Below are positions 59,822 through 64,000 of a stretch of 64,000 nucleotides of DNA, one piece after another. Under the pieces are notes generated by a model, which had not been told where the DNA came from, did no database searches, and saw nothing but the letters and a program-made list of their open reading frames with translations. The position numbers and the translations under genes are program-made. Each line of letters begins with the position of its first letter. The stretch's first letter is position 1. This stretch comes from Parietaria judaica (lineage: Eukaryota > Streptophyta > Magnoliopsida > Rosales > Urticaceae): assembly GCA_954871525.1 (NCBI GenBank), contig OX940870.1:5053501-5117500 (forward strand), read 5' to 3'.

Positions 59822-62800
59822 TCAATCAATCTTGAGTGGTGCGTTCTCTTCTTGTTGCTCATAACTTAAATTCTCAGTCGAACAACTTGTACTTCTCACC
59901 TCGTTTGTGTCGTCTCCGACCGTTGCACTGCGTGTCTCGGTTTTGGATTCTCCCCATGTTTTCCGGGTCCAATGCGACGGCAGTCGTAATTTTGTACTGT
60001 TCCACTTCTGCTGCTTGTAGTACTTTGTCCCCAGATCATTTGATAATGATGATTCTCTCCCTCGTTTGAGTGGACATTGGTCAACCGTCGATGGAATTGA
60101 CTCTGGCGGTTGATCCCCAGCGGTGCTTGGCTCGCATTCTTCTCGGATGGGTTGGTCGCTGGAAGGCTGAGGAGGTTCCTTCCGGAAACGGGGAAACGGC
60201 GGTAGCGGTGGAAACGGAAGGAAAGGCATACCGGGAGCGATAACCCAGCTTCCTGATATCTCTTCGTTAATAGTCCCACATTGCTGAACGATAGAGATTG
60301 GGATTCCGTAAGAGACGGGCAAGCGAGAAAGGAATTTCTCCTGTGGATCCCCAACCACGGTGTTATCACGGGGCAGAATTGGCTGAGCAACCACCGGAAC
60401 TGAAGGAGGTTTGATGGGACGGGAAAACCCAGGTGGAGCATCATCGATAATGTCCGGCTTCTCATGCATTGGATCGCCTTTATCAGGGGCATGTTGGTCC
60501 CATCTGCTCACCTTATCTTTGCGATCCACTGACCGCTCGGCATTCCCGAAATTAGGCTCGGTTTTGGGTTCCTTGTGTTGAGGGGTACTCGAACCAAAAT
60601 ACGTCTCAGCTGGCTGATCCCATCGGCTTTTACGTTTGCGGGTTCTTGTCACACTACTCTGTGAGACAGAAGCATTAGAGACAGAAACGTCCGGTGTTGA
60701 AGGAGCTGACTGCTTGACACAGTCTGTTGATTCTGAAGATCTTCGAACACAGTCAGATTCTATGCTCCGCGTCGGAGAAAATCTGTTGTAGTTTGAACTC
60801 CTGGAGAATTCCGGCTTATTATTATCCCTGTCGGAATACTGCCTTCGTAGATATTTCGGGATCCACCTATCTCGGAAGTTCCGAGCTATCTGATGGACCT
60901 GGAGTTACAAATTATAAAGATCAAAATCAACAAGCGCAATCCAACCAACAGATTACAGCAATTTAGAAAAATAAAGTAGAGATCTTATCTCCAATCAATT
61001 TATTATCTAAATACAAACCAAAAGGCTGACATGTTAACCAAGCGAGTTAATACCTGTTTATCCTCGTGTTCGGTCAGTGTTAGAAAAGACGCCCGAAAAC
61101 TGCATGAACAAAGGCATATGGGGTAAGCACCTTACTCATGACTCAAGATTGAAACTTAATATCCCAAAAGTTGTTATTTTAATTTGCACTTAATGAATAT
61201 AAATTTGAGAATCGAAGGCATTCCGAAAAAAAAAAAAAGATTTTAGAAGCATAGCTGCGGTTCATTAAATACTTCTGCGCAATAAGAAATCAAATTAACG
61301 GTGAACGAGCATCGGTTAAATCATATATAAAAAGGTGATAGTAAAAAAATTCCAGAATTATCCAAACCTTTCCATCCCCTCAGAAGGAGGGCCTTCCTTG
61401 ATATGTTCCAGAGTAAGAATCTCTCTGTTTGCCAGATACTCCAAGACCTGAACACATGATAATATATTAGAAACATAATCGACTCTATGTTGTAAAAGAA
61501 ACTCATGCGGCCCAATATCATGATCTCGAGACGGAAGCCGTGATAACTCGATTGGAAAATGCTACTCTTTCACAAACCCTAATCTCCCTTCACTTTTAAA
61601 GATTATCTTCTTTTTTATTAATGACACGAGCCTATTATACATAGGGTATTAATTACAACCAATTTTCCCTTTTATCCAGCACCAAAGAATCAAATGACAT
61701 AATGATTAAATTGCGCGAATAAAACCAACTTGCATATAATAACCCGAAAACAATAAATAAATAAATATGTCCACTAGTGATCCCGTCTTGAGGCCTACAT
61801 TATGTTTTCTTTTTGAAATAATCATCCAGACACACATTAATACACAATGATTATTATAATTTCCCAAAAGGCACCTTATTTACATACCTTTAGAAGTTTC
61901 CTGACAATCGGGGTCTTTTTGAAGTCTCGTCTGTATTGATTTATCAGTTTGTGTAACATTCTCAAACCTATAATATAAGAGAGAGAATGATTGATAAAAT
62001 AAACTGAGAAAAAGCCAATCTAAAGATCAACCGAATGTTTGCATGCCCCAAAATGAAATGAAAATAAAAGGCTTACCATTTTTATTAACTATATCAACGA
62101 GGACAACCCTAGATCGCGTTTTTAAGAGGGCGTCAAGGATCATTGAAAGATCTCGGTTTCTAAAGAAAAGAAGAAAAGTAGAAATCATTGACTAAGAATC
62201 GTATAAAAACAAGGACAATGCAGCATTTTTATACCGTCAACAGTACATAACGGAAACATGGATTTTAATATTACCTTTGAATGGTATTGGTAGTACCACA
62301 AGAGGTAAGTAAAAGAAGTTTCAAGTAGCCTCTAGTAGCATCCTGTAAGAAAGAAAAAACGCTAAATGTAACTAAAACATATCATAATAATGCGATAAAC
62401 TAATATTTCGCTAGTTTGTAAACATTAATGATGTTTAGTTAGTTAGTAGAATTATAACTAAGCTAGTGTCTTTTGTAATGATAATTATTGTTCTGTTAAT
62501 AGCTCCCAATTTTAAGATGTAACCTATTTCCTAATTAATGAATATAATAATTACTATCCCAAATATCTACAAATACAATAACCCAGGGACTTTTCCAATT
62601 AAGAGTTAGAACGGGAGCAAGAAATAGACAAAAGAATTAAAGCGAAATTGACATCATACCGCAAAATGTTCATAATACATAAATGAGATAAAAATGCTTA
62701 GCCACATAAAAAATATAAACGAGCATGTAAAAATCACGTACTTTACGCCGGCTAATGCCCCCGTCAGGATCTAGCAGCTCATTAAGCTTCTCTTCAACTG

Positions 62801-64000
62801 CAGATTCACGAGCCATTAGCTATCAATTGCCCACTCAAAAAAAAAAAAAATTATACTGCAAAGAATGTAAATATAGATTATTTTATTTGCTTACTATACT
62901 ACAAAGTTGATCAGTATGCATCTATTATTGTTAAAACATTCAGTAAAAATATTTCATAAGATGGCTAACCTGCTTCAAAGTGGTTAGCAATTGAACCTTC
63001 AATTGCCTTTTGTGGTTTTTTGATAACTGGCAAATGGACTCGGCCAGCATTCGGAGGGCTATCCCGGACTTTTGCCTTTTTAGAAGTTTTCACCTTGGCA
63101 TGACTTTTAGAAGAGAGCTTATTATCATTTACAATTGATACAGATTTACTAAGCCCTTCTTCAGCAGGACTTTCCTCTGCCACTGAACTTTCTAGCAGCT
63201 CGCTTGTACTGTCTTCTGTTTCCTGAGAAGTTTCTAGAGGTAGGACAGGTATAGCTGTTTCCTTCAAGCTCGGCTCAACTGCTTCGTCGTGTACAGGAGA
63301 AACTGACTGCTCAGGAATTAAAGGCAACTTAGCCTTTTCATCTCTATCATCCAATACGCTCTCATGAGTTTGCTTCACAATATTGTTCCTTTCTTTTACG
63401 CGACCATTCTGGCGAAGCGTCACAGGCTCTGGAATGTCTTCATCTGAATCACTTTGAATGATGACATCACCACTAAGAGGATCACCGCCTATATAGCCTC
63501 GACAGTGCGGTGAAAGACAATAGCATTTTTTGGCAGCGGCGCCAAAAACCCTCACGTAGTTGTAGTCAAATGTCACTTCATCGCCCTATCATTTGCACAC
63601 ACAAGATGAAATATTAGCGTCAATCTATTAAAAAAAATTGAATCGATTCATTCACATTCGATTTGGCGAGACTAACGTGAAGTGCGTACTGCAGATCAAT
63701 CTAGTTTATTTGAAATAATTTATCGCCCTTGCCTTTCCTCCATATTTCATTTTAGTAAATCTCTGTTTCCTGTTTCTACTAAAAAATGTTTAGGAAAATA
63801 AATGAAATAATGTGAGCTTTACCTTCTTCATGTCTTTCAGGGCAAACAGTCCTATGCAAATTTCACCATTCACCATCCACTGCAACAAATATTTTGAAGG
63901 CTAAATAAAACCAAAAACCAAGACACGTGTGGTAAAACTAGAAGCACTTGATTTTATTTCTATGCTAAATGTTGAATTCACCTTCTCTGTCTGACAATTT
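59822..64000 (-). CDS. ASHH2: Histone H3K36 methyltransferase ASHH2/SDG8 type, C-terminal ten exons (5' part off window)
   Basis: Exons (minus): beyond 64000-63982, 63879-63823, 63585-62970, 62797-62742, 62342-62275, 62159-62077, 61967-61888, 61447-61368, 61099-61054, 60898-59822. About 726 residues are visible. The first ones, NCQTEK then WMVNGEICIGLFALKDMKK, GDEVTFDYNYVRVFGAA and KKCYCLSPHCRGYIGG, are the end of the SET domain and the post-SET motif with its C-x-C-x4-C zinc site. Then follow an acidic linker (IIQSDSDEDIPEP), a helical region (RDLSMILDALLKTRSRVVLV, MLHKLINQYRRDFKKTPIVR), RNFRDRWIPKYLRR, and a tail with two SRWDQ motifs and a Pro/Phe-rich stretch. In Arabidopsis SDG8 deposits H3K36me2/3 on transcribed genes (FLC, hormone and defence genes). 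The CW zinc finger and most of SET lie off the window. The 62970/62797 junction could use another acceptor at 62819. Confidence 0.93.

Noticed and set aside
1..64000. CRISPR arrays, bacterial operons, ribosome binding sites, integrated virus genes
   Set aside because: None found. The tandem arrays have no spacer structure and all genes are plant nuclear genes with introns or retroelement sequences.

Overview
This is a 64-kb piece of a plant nuclear genome. The evidence is spliced genes with GT-AG introns, a nuclear gene for a chloroplast NDH subunit (NdhM), plant-type kinase, GST and SET-domain genes, and AT-rich intergenic DNA packed with plant transposon classes (Ty3/Gypsy, solo LTRs, hAT, LINE, fold-back and gene-capturing TIR elements). 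Gene content and intron style suggest a eudicot; the species cannot be named from the sequence.

Layout. 1-1.1 kb: 3' part of a Ty3/Gypsy integrase. 2.2-4.8 kb (+): an unrecognised four-exon gene whose protein carries six 32-residue tandem repeats. 5.4-6.5 kb (-): ndhM, two exons. 7.6-14.7 kb (-): a ten-exon gene for a 1,754-residue CCCH zinc-finger protein of the AtC3H7 type with a 3.8-kb first exon. 15-18 kb: TIR elements that captured pieces of the ribosomal protein S2 gene and of a plastid phosphate-translocator gene. 18-25 kb: repeat-rich desert with a hAT element (8-bp TSD), minisatellites, a fold-back relative and a decayed multi-exon gene. 26.5-29.7 kb (-): nine-exon USP-like/protein-kinase gene. 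34.2-34.9 kb (+): an intronless PRP38 gene. 35.4 kb: LINE 3' end. 35.6-42.4 kb: gene-free. 43.1-44.8 kb (+): MFAP1 spliceosomal protein. 45.6-46.1 kb: amino-acid-transporter fragment. 47-56 kb: nested repeats, comprising a 2.75-kb solo LTR with 5-bp TSD, an inverted partial copy of the same LTR interrupted by an 853-bp solo LTR (also with TSD), an F-box/LRR pseudogene split by a hAT MITE, and a 998-bp fold-back palindrome. 57.8-59.0 kb (+): GST of the TCHQD class. 59.8-64 kb (-): C-terminal ten exons of an ASHH2/SDG8-type H3K36 methyltransferase that continues past the window edge.

The genes do not form one pathway. Two of them (PRP38 and MFAP1) belong to the spliceosomal B-complex and SDG8-type proteins act on transcribed chromatin, but in plants such proximity is normally chance. 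Exon boundaries were derived by hand from splice signals, reading phase and remembered family sequences; no alignment or database search was run.
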